This document shows positions 1 to 6,723 of a stretch of DNA of 11,843 nt, in pieces. Origin of the DNA: Gammaproteobacteria bacterium (GTDB lineage: Bacteria; Pseudomonadota; Gammaproteobacteria; Chromatiales; Chromatiaceae). The position numbers were made by a program, and so were the translations under genes. The stretch covers positions 1-11,843 of the forward strand of contig JABDQZ010000042.1 of NCBI GenBank assembly GCA_013041975.1, given 5' to 3'. The notes under the pieces are model-generated. The model searched no databases. It was not told the origin of the DNA and saw only the letters and a list, made by a program, of their open reading frames with translations. Position 1 is the stretch's first letter; each line of letters opens with the position of its first letter.

Positions 1-522
1 AAAACTTCCGTAATTTTGATGTCATTCTTTATTCTTTTATTCGGCCAGGGCATTGCCTCAGCATCTTCACAATGCAAAGGACTTACAAACTCAAATTGTT
101 CTGCTAAAGATACCTGTACTTGGGTTCGGGGCTATACACGTAAGGATGGCGCCAAAGTTAATAGTTATTGCAAGGCTAAACCTGGAAAATCTAAAAATAC
201 TGATAAAAAGCTGGATAAAGAAAGTAGCAACGAATCTCGCAAAGCAGCCAACGATGCCGATAAATCCGATAAATCTAATAAATCCGATAAATCCGATAAA
301 TCCGATAAATCCGATAAAAAAATGATGAAAGAGGATAAGAAAGCATCAAAAGATGCAGAAAAATCCGATAAAAAAATGAAGAAAGACAACAAGAAAGATA
401 CCAAAGAAGATAAAAAGGTTAATAAAAAAACCGATAATAAAAAAGATGGCAAAAAGAAAACCAAGAAAAAAAAGTCAAAGGATAAAAAATCCTCTAAAGA
501 AAAATCGTCCAGCAAAAAATAA
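1..522 (+). CDS. Secreted Lys-rich protein with N-terminal four-Cys domain (5' partial)
   Basis: The reading frame is open from base 1 (AAA ACT TCC GTA ATT TTG ATG). The bases before the ATG at 19 encode KTSVIL, which completes a normal signal peptide (basic n-region, hydrophobic core, GIASA cleavage region), so the true start probably lies just upstream of the window and internal TTG 16 or ATG 19 are less likely. The mature part opens with a small Cys domain, spacing C-x7-C-x5-C-x17-C, including CKGL and YTRKDG; I have an impression of similar modules in other proteobacterial hypothetical proteins but no family name. From about residue 55 to the end the protein is low-complexity, dominated by Lys, Asp and Ser, with tandem SDK triplets. 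It would be strongly charged and disordered after export. Function is unknown; binding of anionic polymers is only a guess. It lies 63 nt upstream of the next gene, in the same direction, without a visible terminator between. Confidence 0.75.
   Translation, partial: KTSVILMSFFILLFGQGIASASSQCKGLTNSNCSAKDTCTWVRGYTRKDGAKVNSYCKAKPGKSKNTDKKLDKESSNESRKAANDADKSDKSNKSDKSDKSDKSDKKMMKEDKKASKDAEKSDKKMKKDNKKDTKEDKKVNKKTDNKKDGKKKTKKKKSKDKKSSKEKSSSKK
259..318 (+). repeat. In-frame 9-bp tandem repeat (GATAAATCC) encoding Asp-Lys-Ser
   Basis: About six and a half copies of the 9-bp unit GATAAATCC run head to tail; the second copy has diverged at the Ser and following Asp codons (TCT AAT). The unit is a whole number of codons, so copy-number change lengthens or shortens the Lys-rich tail without a frameshift. 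Three of the repeat copies are identical at DNA level, which suggests recent slippage. Partial copies of the same unit recur further downstream near 361-371. Confidence 0.85.
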
Positions 523-570
523 TCATTCAATAAGTCAATAAAAAAACAATTTCGTTAATTTTTAAATATT

Positions 571-576
571 AAGGAG
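571..576 (+). promoter_or_regulatory. Ribosome binding site AAGGAG
   Basis: A near-consensus Shine-Dalgarno AAGGAG sits 9 nt before the ATG at 586. It is the strongest such site in the window and fixes the start of the 81-residue gene, suggesting that it is well translated. Confidence 0.8.
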
Positions 577-585
577 TCTGAAGAA

Positions 586-831
586 ATGGCATATCAAACT
601 ATTGATGGCGTAAAATATGAAAAAGAACTTTTGGATCTTGCAAAAGAGCACACCACAGGTCGCGGTGAAGGCAAACTATCCAAAGATGAAGTGGCAGATT
701 TGTTCGCGTCTGCAAATGATGGCCAAGGTGTAACCGAAACCGAAAAAAGGACCTTGGAATATATTCGTAAAAACTTTGTATTTACAGATGCTGCAGCAAG
801 AGACTTTGATAAGGCGTTTGAAGCACTTTAA
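586..831 (+). CDS. Small cytoplasmic protein of unknown function, degenerate EF-hand-like loop
   Basis: An 81-residue protein with no signal peptide, membrane segment or cysteine. Residues 24-35 (TGRGEGKLSKDE) match the spacing of a 12-residue EF-hand loop: Gly at position 6, a hydrophobic residue at 8 and Glu at 12. Positions 1 and 3 are Thr and Arg rather than acidic, so calcium binding is doubtful. A second helix-loop-helix-like part follows (NDGQGVTETEK, then TLEYIRKNFVFTDAA). The compact pattern resembles a small helical module I associate with gammaproteobacterial hypothetical proteins, sometimes at the ends of larger proteins, but I cannot name it. The start is secure because of the strong AAGGAG site. 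It follows the Lys-rich secreted protein gene by 63 nt and is followed, after about 130 nt, by a rho-independent terminator, so the two may share a transcript. Confidence 0.85.
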   Translation: MAYQTIDGVKYEKELLDLAKEHTTGRGEGKLSKDEVADLFASANDGQGVTETEKRTLEYIRKNFVFTDAAARDFDKAFEAL

Positions 832-890
832 TCTGCACTAGCAGTTATTACCAGTCTTAGAACGCCAAAAGACAACATGATTGCATGCAG

Positions 891-896
891 TATAAT
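891..896 (+). promoter_or_regulatory. Possible -10 box TATAAT
   Basis: A perfect TATAAT lies in the gap between the 81-residue gene and the terminator at 961. No good TTGACA-like -35 is seen at 16-18 nt upstream; an offset TG (886-887) gives only a partial extended -10. If used, it would give a transcript of roughly 85 nt ending at the terminator. The hexamer alone in AT-rich DNA is weak evidence. Confidence 0.2.
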
Positions 897-960
897 AGAA
901 TAGGTGTTCGTCTTTAACGATAGAGTGCAATTCTAATAGTTTTTAATGATGTAGAAATGG

Positions 961-985
961 AGCCCGCTAACGCGGGCTTCTTTTT
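961..985 (+). terminator. Rho-independent terminator
   Basis: A perfect 7-bp GC-rich stem, AGCCCGC and GCGGGCT, encloses a TAAC tetraloop and is followed by TCTTTTT. This ends transcription coming from the small-protein gene at 586-831 (or from a shorter transcript starting in the intervening gap) and isolates it from the VOC gene downstream. Confidence 0.9.
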
Positions 986-1042
986 GTCAGCTGAAAAAGC
1001 CAAGAATTGGTAGCTTAATTTCAAATAAACTTAGGGTAGAAA

Positions 1043-1453
1043 ATGAAAATTCATTCAATTGCAGGATTTGCAACCATTACAAAAGATCCCAAAGGAAGTG
1101 AAAAACTCTATAAAGAACTTCTTGGTTTAAAATTAAAGGCCCAGAAAGAATATTTGTATATGGATAAATTTCCAGGTAGTAATCACTTTGGAATTTGGCC
1201 GTTATCAATGGCTGCTAAGTCCTGCTTTGGAAGCGACGAATGGCCAAATGATTTTCCAGAGCCAACATCAACTATAGAGTTTGAGCTTGGGAGTCCAGAA
1301 GAACTGGCTTTAGCGGTAAAAGAGTTAAAGGCTAACGGTCAAGTATTCGTGCATGAAGAAAAACAAGAGCCTTGGGGGCAAACAATTGCACGATTTATCA
1401 GCCCAGAGAATGTACTTGTGGGGCTAAGTTATGCGACTTGGCTACATAAATAA
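1043..1453 (+). CDS. VOC family (glyoxalase/bleomycin-resistance fold) protein
   Basis: A 136-residue protein with the length and pattern of a single vicinal-oxygen-chelate domain made of two beta-alpha-beta-beta-beta halves. Half one spans about residues 3-55: a helix with EKLYKELLGLKLK, then the strand with NHFGIWPL. Half two spans about 75-136: the ELALAVKELKANG helix, then EPWGQTIARFISPENVLVGLSY. The PWGQ-x5-F-x-x-P-E/D-G/N pattern is typical. His48 could be a metal ligand, but the last strand has Gly where metal-dependent members usually have Glu (VGLSY instead of an EL or IEL pattern). It may therefore be a binding-type member rather than a metal enzyme. Substrate cannot be predicted. 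The start ATG has a weak AGGG upstream. The gene stands alone between two terminators. Confidence 0.85.
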   Translation: MKIHSIAGFATITKDPKGSEKLYKELLGLKLKAQKEYLYMDKFPGSNHFGIWPLSMAAKSCFGSDEWPNDFPEPTSTIEFELGSPEELALAVKELKANGQVFVHEEKQEPWGQTIARFISPENVLVGLSYATWLHK

Positions 1454-1474
1454 AAACCGGTTTTAAAAGATCCG

Positions 1475-1562
1475 GGAGTATTTGCTCTTTACCATCTAAC
1501 ACTGATTGATAGCCGTTGGCCGAAAGCTGCTGATCACTGGAAAAACCCAAGCTTAATACTCC
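1475..1562. repeat. Distant 8-bp inverted repeat in the gap after the VOC gene
   Basis: GGAGTATT at 1475-1482 and AATACTCC at 1555-1562 are perfect reverse complements separated by 72 nt; a G-T and a C-G pair can be added on the outer side. The enclosed sequence contains no gene that I recognise. It lies between the VOC stop codon and the terminator hairpin. It could be a folded 3' UTR or a remnant of a small element; the arms are short enough for chance to be possible. Confidence 0.3.
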
Positions 1563-1567
1563 TGATC

Positions 1568-1585
1568 AAAACCCTGCGGGTTTTT
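1568..1585. terminator. Probable bidirectional rho-independent terminator
   Basis: AAAACCC-TGC-GGGTTTT forms a 7-bp stem with a 3-nt loop and is flanked by T runs on the plus strand (TTTTTC) and by the A run, read as T on the minus strand. It sits between the convergent VOC gene (ending 1453) and the caspase-like gene (ending 1612), so it can serve both. Confidence 0.75.
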
Positions 1586-1611
1586 CAATTTTGAAAATAG
1601 TTGGCTATCCA

Positions 1612-3987
1612 TTAGTTAAGTTTGAAATCTGTTCCACTGGTCAACTGCGCTGGTGTAATCAGCACTTCAAGGTCGTCACTACCTCTTTGTGCAGTCGCGG
1701 CCAGGCTGCGTTCATTCAGCTTCCTGGCAAGCAATGGCGCATAACGTAAAACGTACTTCTTCAACTCACCAACAGTCAGGTTATTATCCTCAGGCCAGCG
1801 ATCTGCATTATAAATCCCGTTTCGTTTATCCAGTCCTTTTAGCAACGTGTAGGTAAACAGTCCATGCCCCAGAATTTCGTATTCAGGTGCCAGTTGATCT
1901 GCACGTGTGGCGGTCAGAATATGCACGCCAGTATCTTCAGAGAGTTTCTGTAATGTCTTGCGTTGAGTAAAAGTCTGGAAATCATTCAGTACAGCCCCTG
2001 ACTGACAGGCATCCACAGCGAGTAATATCTTTTGTGCTGGAGATGAGATAATCACTTCGGCCAGTTCAGCACCAGAGATACCTATCTGCTTTATGTGTGA
2101 AGAGTTTTCCAGCGATGTCGCTTCCTGCGGCAGAAAATACCAGTGACCGTCAATCGCTACGCCATGACCTGATAAAAACAAAACCGCGGTATCAGTAGGC
2201 TCAAGGTCTTTCAGCTTGTTCAGGTTTTTGCGAATACCGAAAGAACGCGCTTCATCATTCAGGATGATGGACTTGATACGACGACTTTTATTCGCGCCCA
2301 CTTCATCCGTAAATTTATCTGCTACCGCTTTAGCATCAGCAACTGAATAGTTCAGCAACAGGCCATTGCTGGAATAGTTATTGATACCAATGCTGCTGAC
2401 AACAAAATTCGACGCATCATCCGTTGCTTGCCCGGAAGTATTAAGAGACACCGTATCAGATTTGGACCTGATTTCACTCCACGCTGATACCGAGGCATAA
2501 AAACTGTTGTCACCCTTAACCAATGGCACCCTGTACTGCCAGGTTACCTGTTTTTTATTGTTATCAATGTCATGGCCCGTCTGGAACTTTTGACTGATGC
2601 GTTTACCGTTATGGTAAAGATACAACCGGCTGATATCTTTCAGGCCATCATCTGTCTTGCCTTCCGCAACCACTTCAATATCGACAGTACCTGACTGGTC
2701 ATCAACATCCAGAGAGACTTCGGGTGGGAAAAAAATACCATCGCCAATCCCCTTGGCAGGTTTAACAAAATATTGCGAATCAAGGCGAATCAGTTTTTTC
2801 AGCAATCCGGGTTCATAATAGCTGCTGGAAAAACCATCCAGCCCGACACTGCGTCCGGCAGCTGTCCAGGCGATCTCTTTCACACCACCGGCAGAACCAT
2901 CAAAACGCCCTTTCTGGTCAACAATAGTCCAACCTTCCTTGGTCACCACCCATTTCAGGAATAAATCCTTGCTGGCCGGTTTAAAACCATAAACAAGGCC
3001 ATCATCACCTGTCGCCAACAGCAATTTATCAGCGATGCTCATCCCTCCGGTCATATCAGAAATATCTTCTGCCAGGTCAGTCTTTTTCAGACTCCCATTG
3101 TCCAGTGACTGTGCGACCAGTTGATTTCCGTCAAACCAGTAAAGCGTTCCCTGACTGACACCTGCTGCAACCATACCGCCTGTTGAGGCTGAAAAAATTT
3201 CTGCTTCGCTGCTGCCAGGCCGGAAAGCATGAGTCCGGCCCGAGGTCACGGCAACCAGTTTTTTCTCGGCACTGGACCAGTAGAGGCTATTAATTTTTGA
3301 TTTTACTTTCCAGTGGTCCAGAAAGGCACCCTGTTTATCAACATCAACAATCTGAACCTCACCAGAGCGTGTCGCAACAGCAACTTCCGAAGTGGGTAAA
3401 GCGGTGATGCAACAGATGGCTTTCTTGCTGATAGCGCTCGAAAAAGTCTGATTGCCGCTAACCGGGTCGATGGCAATCAGCTTGCCCTTTTCTGTACCCA
3501 CCAGCCATTGCTTGATGCGGGATGAAAAAATTGCCGTTGATACATCATCAGCAACCTTCACATCCTGAAACCTGCCCTCTTCCTCAAACAATGGAAACTG
3601 CCTGAGCTTGCCCGAGGACTCTGCCACCAGCAGGTATTCACCATTATCTGAAAATGCCACGGAACGGGGATTTTTCTGCTGCAGTTCAATTCGGCTGAGC
3701 ATAAGGCCTTCCTGAACATCCCAGACCAGAATGGAACGTTTATGCAACGTGGCCATATAACGTCCCGAGTTATTGCCGGCAACACCGTAAATAGGAAGTT
3801 TGGCTTTTTTGTTAATCGTCAGCGTTGGCCTGAGCGCCTGCCTGACCTGCTTTCTGATATTCCGCGAGATATCGCTGGTAGCACTCCTCAGGCCCATTCC
3901 GCCGATGGCATGGACTGGCGTCACCGTCGAAATGCTCAACAGCAATACCGCTGAAACAAGGGCTATACCATTGCTTATTGCTTTCAT
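1612..3987 (-). CDS. Exported beta-propeller protein with C-terminal caspase-like (peptidase C14) domain
   Basis: A 791-residue protein. Residues 1-27 form a signal peptide ending in VHA. Residues ~46-400 contain repeated WD40/PQQ-like propeller strands (for example ILVWDVQEG, LIAIDPVSG, VQIVDVDKQG). Residues ~418-522 look like an Ig-like beta-sandwich (PPEVSLDVDD start). Residues ~528-780 form a caspase/metacaspase-type fold with the catalytic dyad His608 (LFLSGHG) and Cys661 (VDACQSG). Asp659 next to the Cys is usual in metacaspases and goes with cleavage after Arg or Lys. The start is supported by GGAG 5 nt before the ATG. It is divergent from the Ser/Thr kinase operon, which suggests shared control. 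Unusual is the signal peptide: most caspase homologues act inside the cell. The propeller probably selects partners or substrates, and autoproteolysis is possible. No activation site can be identified. The domain call is firm; the periplasmic location is an inference from the signal peptide. Confidence 0.92.
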   Translation of the reverse strand: MKAISNGIALVSAVLLLSISTVTPVHAIGGMGLRSATSDISRNIRKQVRQALRPTLTINKKAKLPIYGVAGNNSGRYMATLHKRSILVWDVQEGLMLSRIELQQKNPRSVAFSDNGEYLLVAESSGKLRQFPLFEEEGRFQDVKVADDVSTAIFSSRIKQWLVGTEKGKLIAIDPVSGNQTFSSAISKKAICCITALPTSEVAVATRSGEVQIVDVDKQGAFLDHWKVKSKINSLYWSSAEKKLVAVTSGRTHAFRPGSSEAEIFSASTGGMVAAGVSQGTLYWFDGNQLVAQSLDNGSLKKTDLAEDISDMTGGMSIADKLLLATGDDGLVYGFKPASKDLFLKWVVTKEGWTIVDQKGRFDGSAGGVKEIAWTAAGRSVGLDGFSSSYYEPGLLKKLIRLDSQYFVKPAKGIGDGIFFPPEVSLDVDDQSGTVDIEVVAEGKTDDGLKDISRLYLYHNGKRISQKFQTGHDIDNNKKQVTWQYRVPLVKGDNSFYASVSAWSEIRSKSDTVSLNTSGQATDDASNFVVSSIGINNYSSNGLLLNYSVADAKAVADKFTDEVGANKSRRIKSIILNDEARSFGIRKNLNKLKDLEPTDTAVLFLSGHGVAIDGHWYFLPQEATSLENSSHIKQIGISGAELAEVIISSPAQKILLAVDACQSGAVLNDFQTFTQRKTLQKLSEDTGVHILTATRADQLAPEYEILGHGLFTYTLLKGLDKRNGIYNADRWPEDNNLTVGELKKYVLRYAPLLARKLNERSLAATAQRGSDDLEVLITPAQLTSGTDFKLN

Positions 3988-4025
3988 GGAATCTCCAGCT
4001 CAAGATGTTTGACTACTGGTTAGAA

Positions 4026-4031
4026 ATAATA
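4026..4031 (-). promoter_or_regulatory. Possible -10 box (TATTAT) for the caspase-like gene
   Basis: Reading the minus strand, TATTAT lies about 40 nt upstream of the caspase-like start. The matching -35 region (TTCCTT or similar) is poor, so this is only a candidate in a gap that must hold a minus-strand promoter. Confidence 0.2.
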
Positions 4032-4085
4032 GACCAGAAGCCGATAGAGAAGGAAAAATATTCCATCCTGTTCCTGTTGATTATC

Positions 4086-4094
4086 TGTTATATT
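4086..4094 (+). promoter_or_regulatory. Candidate extended -10 promoter for the kinase operon
   Basis: TGTTATATT matches the extended -10 form TGnTATAAT with one mismatch. It lies 40 nt before the kinase ATG, giving a leader of roughly 34 nt. No good -35 is visible, which is tolerated by extended -10 promoters. It sits in the 147-bp divergent gap shared with the caspase-like gene. Confidence 0.4.
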
Positions 4095-4134
4095 TCTTCC
4101 AAGTCTCAGTTTTTTAAATAATTAACTTGCCGTA

Positions 4135-6003
4135 ATGACAGATTCAGACGAAACACAAATTGCCGGAGTGAATACCCCAGGTGAAATGGCCGATCCTGAT
4201 GCCACTGCCATTGGACAACCACCATCCGAAGTAGAAGGCGGCAAAGTCATCAACGGAAACCCGAATGCAGATGCCACTGTCGTCGCTACACAGCAGCAAG
4301 ACAGCAGCATCCCGAAAAAACTGGGAAAATACGAAATCGAAGGCGTGCTCGGTGAGGGCGCCATGGGGGTGGTCTACAAGGCCAAGGATCCTTTCATTGA
4401 AAGAACGGTCGCCATCAAAACCATTCGTAATGACCTGCTTGATCCCAATATTCGCGATGAAATGCTGGCACGTTTCAAACGTGAAGCCCAGGCTGCCGGA
4501 CAATTGTCACACCCAGGTATTGTTTCTGTGTACGAATATGGTGAAGAAGCCAATACGGCCTTTATCTCCATGGAGTTTATTCAGGGAGAAGAACTGGCGG
4601 ATATCTTCGAGCGCGGAGAAAAGCCCAAGGAAGAACACGTCATCGGTATCATCATCCAGTTACTGGAAGCACTGAGCTTTGCCCACGAAAAAGGGATTGT
4701 TCATCGTGATATCAAACCTTCCAACATCATTGTTACGGCAGACCGCAAAGTCAAGCTGGCCGATTTTGGTATCGCCCATGTCGATACCTCTTCCCTGACC
4801 CAGTCAGGTTCTGTTCTGGGAACGCCTGCCTTCATGTCACCTGAACAGTGTGTTGGCAGCAGTGTCGATTCCCGTACTGACCTGTTTTCTGTCGGTGCTG
4901 TGCTTTATTACACGCTAACGGGTGAAAAGCCTTTCCCCGGCGGCAACCCCTTCACCATCATGCAGCGCGTCATCAATCATGAGCCTGAGCCGCCTTCCAG
5001 TTTCAACCCGATGCTGCCGAAAGAACTCGATAAAATCCTCGCCAGGGCCATGGCCAAAAAGCCCGAAAAACGCTACCAGACGGCCCAGGAATTCATTGAT
5101 GCTCTGAAAACCGTCGAATCTGCCGGCACAGGAACATCAGCGACCATGGTGTCACCCGCTGTTTCAGTGAATTCATCCCGCTCATCCTCAGCTGGAAAAA
5201 TCGTTGGAATGCTGGTGGCCCTGGCAATTGCCGGAGGTGCAGGCGCCTACTTTTTTACCGACCTGTTGAAACCTCAGCCACCCGAGGTCAGTGAACAACC
5301 CCCGGTTGAAACAGCACCTGTCATTACCCCGAGACCCCCAACTGAGTTCGTCGCCACAGCGCCTGAACCCGAGCCTAAACCGGAACTGGTACCGGAACTG
5401 GAAATAACACCACTACCTATAGTAGAGGCTGAACCAGAAACAGTCGCTATCACTCCTGCAGCGGTTGTTGAAAAAGAGGAAGAACTGCCATTTACCATCA
5501 TTCCCTCACGCGATGACAAGGTTGCTGCCATCAAAAAAGATATCGATCAGATACTGGAAATGCCAGAAGAACCACCCGCCATCCAGCTGGGTTTATCTAC
5601 TTCCAGAGGTTCTTCGCCTGAATTTTCGGTTGGTGAGTTGTTACAGGTCAGCATCAGTTCAGATACCAGCTCACACCTCTATTGTTTCCATCAGGATTCA
5701 GCAGGCGTCGTCATGCGTGTGCTACCAAACCGTTTTACTCCCGCTAACCGGATCAATCCCGCAAGTAAACTGTCCATTCCCAGTACCAGTGATGAATTTG
5801 ATATCGTCATGGAAAATGCCGGCACCACAGAAACCCTGGCCTGCATCGCTTCTTCATCGGTTTTGAGCAATAACCTGAAGAGCCTGGCATATGAAGACCT
5901 GGCACCCATGTCGATGTCACTGGCCGAGATAGAAAGGGAGTTGCATGAAAATGCTGCTGAAAGTTATGGTATAGCCAAAATGTCTATCCGCATCAGGCCA
6001 TGA
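4135..6003 (+). CDS. Transmembrane Hanks-type Ser/Thr protein kinase with periplasmic DUF4384-like domain
   Basis: A 622-residue protein. Residues 1-60 are a flexible tail with three similar Thr motifs (DETQI, DATAI, DATVV at Thr7, Thr24, Thr48), likely phosphorylation and FHA-docking sites. The kinase domain spans ~66-327 and is complete: glycine loop GEGAMG 73-78, Lys95 (AIK), Glu117 of helix C, HRD 190-192, DFG 210-212, activation loop GTPAFMSPE 229-237. Residues ~356-374 are one membrane helix. Residues ~378-480 are Pro/Glu-rich, a likely periplasmic spacer. Residues ~483-590 resemble DUF4384 (GELLQVSISSDTSSHLYCF then VLPNRF), a domain I recall in kinases and caspase-like proteins. It would autophosphorylate and modify cytoplasmic targets in response to an envelope signal. 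The ATG has no clear Shine-Dalgarno, but an in-frame stop 12 nt upstream makes it the earliest possible start. It is the first gene of an operon with the OmpA-like and FHA genes. No partner phosphatase is nearby. Confidence 0.93.
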   Translation: MTDSDETQIAGVNTPGEMADPDATAIGQPPSEVEGGKVINGNPNADATVVATQQQDSSIPKKLGKYEIEGVLGEGAMGVVYKAKDPFIERTVAIKTIRNDLLDPNIRDEMLARFKREAQAAGQLSHPGIVSVYEYGEEANTAFISMEFIQGEELADIFERGEKPKEEHVIGIIIQLLEALSFAHEKGIVHRDIKPSNIIVTADRKVKLADFGIAHVDTSSLTQSGSVLGTPAFMSPEQCVGSSVDSRTDLFSVGAVLYYTLTGEKPFPGGNPFTIMQRVINHEPEPPSSFNPMLPKELDKILARAMAKKPEKRYQTAQEFIDALKTVESAGTGTSATMVSPAVSVNSSRSSSAGKIVGMLVALAIAGGAGAYFFTDLLKPQPPEVSEQPPVETAPVITPRPPTEFVATAPEPEPKPELVPELEITPLPIVEAEPETVAITPAAVVEKEEELPFTIIPSRDDKVAAIKKDIDQILEMPEEPPAIQLGLSTSRGSSPEFSVGELLQVSISSDTSSHLYCFHQDSAGVVMRVLPNRFTPANRINPASKLSIPSTSDEFDIVMENAGTTETLACIASSSVLSNNLKSLAYEDLAPMSMSLAEIERELHENAAESYGIAKMSIRIRP

Positions 6004-6077
6004 TATCGGGCTTGCCCTTTTATGCACACTGAACTACATAATAGAAACAGAACATCAATATTCATCAGGTAATCGAT

Positions 6078-6683
6078 ATGAAGATACTACGTACAACTCT
6101 CGCAGCATCACTTGCTGCTGCCCTGCTCAGTGGATCTCCCCTCATTCTGGCTGAAAATGTCGTAACGATTGATAATAACAATCTGACGTCTGAGGCAATC
6201 CTCAAAGGTTTTACCGGCTCTGAAGACGATTTGCCACCAGAACTGATGCCTGGGGAAGGTTCAGGTGGTGTTAAATTTCGCGGCATCCGCATGAAAAACT
6301 CAACAGCTGCTGCACCATCTAGCGGCTGTAATGTTCCCAATGGAACCATCTCCCTTCAGGTACAATTTGATGTCAACTCCTACGGACTGAAGAGAGACGG
6401 CTACAAAACCCTCAAAGCCATGGCCAAGGCAATGGCCTCTCCCAGGCTGAACAACTGCAAATTTCTCATCGAAGGCCACACTGATGCATCAGGCAATGCT
6501 GACTACAATCGTTCGCTGTCGCAGAAGCGCGCCGAAACGGTTAAAACCTTCCTGACTTACAATGAAATCGATGAAGGCATTCTTGCCACCACAGGCATGG
6601 GTGAAGACAGCCCGCTTGATGCTGGCAACCCATACGCCGCCGAGAACCGCCGAGTTCAATTTAAAATTGTCAATGGGCGCTGA
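6078..6683 (+). CDS. Secreted OmpA-like peptidoglycan-binding protein
   Basis: A 201-residue protein with a signal peptide of about 25 residues (ending LILA) and no lipobox, so it is a soluble periplasmic protein rather than a lipoprotein. Residues ~26-85 form a short linker region with acidic and Gly-rich stretches. Residues ~88-198 form an OmpA C-terminal domain: IEGHTDASG, NRSLSQKRAETV, then GMGEDSPL and ENRRVQF. Asp136 and Arg151 are spaced 15 residues apart and match the pair known to bind the diaminopimelate of peptidoglycan in OmpA. Cys84 and Cys127 may form a disulfide. There is no beta-barrel. A modest AGG lies 8 nt before the ATG. It lies 74 nt after the kinase and 40 nt before the FHA gene, in the same direction, so co-transcription is likely. 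It probably anchors or senses the cell wall for the kinase and FHA proteins. Confidence 0.92.
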   Translation: MKILRTTLAASLAAALLSGSPLILAENVVTIDNNNLTSEAILKGFTGSEDDLPPELMPGEGSGGVKFRGIRMKNSTAAAPSSGCNVPNGTISLQVQFDVNSYGLKRDGYKTLKAMAKAMASPRLNNCKFLIEGHTDASGNADYNRSLSQKRAETVKTFLTYNEIDEGILATTGMGEDSPLDAGNPYAAENRRVQFKIVNGR

Positions 6684-6723
6684 ATCCTGTTCACAGGGAT
6701 GTGATCAATAACAACCATTTCAT

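Noticed and set aside
259..318. CRISPR-like repeat array
   Set aside because: Units are 9 bp, contiguous and in frame inside a coding region, with no spacers.
165..530. Minus-strand reading frame opposite the Lys-rich gene, rich in Phe, Leu and Ser
   Set aside because: It is the mirror of the Lys/Asp/Ser codons of the plus-strand gene; it has no ribosome binding site and its hydrophobicity is an artefact.
1494..1525. Integron attC-like core (ATCTAAC followed by GTTGGCC)
   Set aside because: The second core does not fit GTTRRRY and there is no integrase or cassette structure.
6004..6023. Terminator-like GGG-CTTG-CCC-TTTT between the kinase and OmpA-like genes
   Set aside because: The stem is only 3 bp with a workable loop; too weak to separate the genes.
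6687..6698. CCTG-TTCA-CAGG hairpin between the OmpA-like and FHA genes
   Set aside because: A short stem with no T run; not a terminator.
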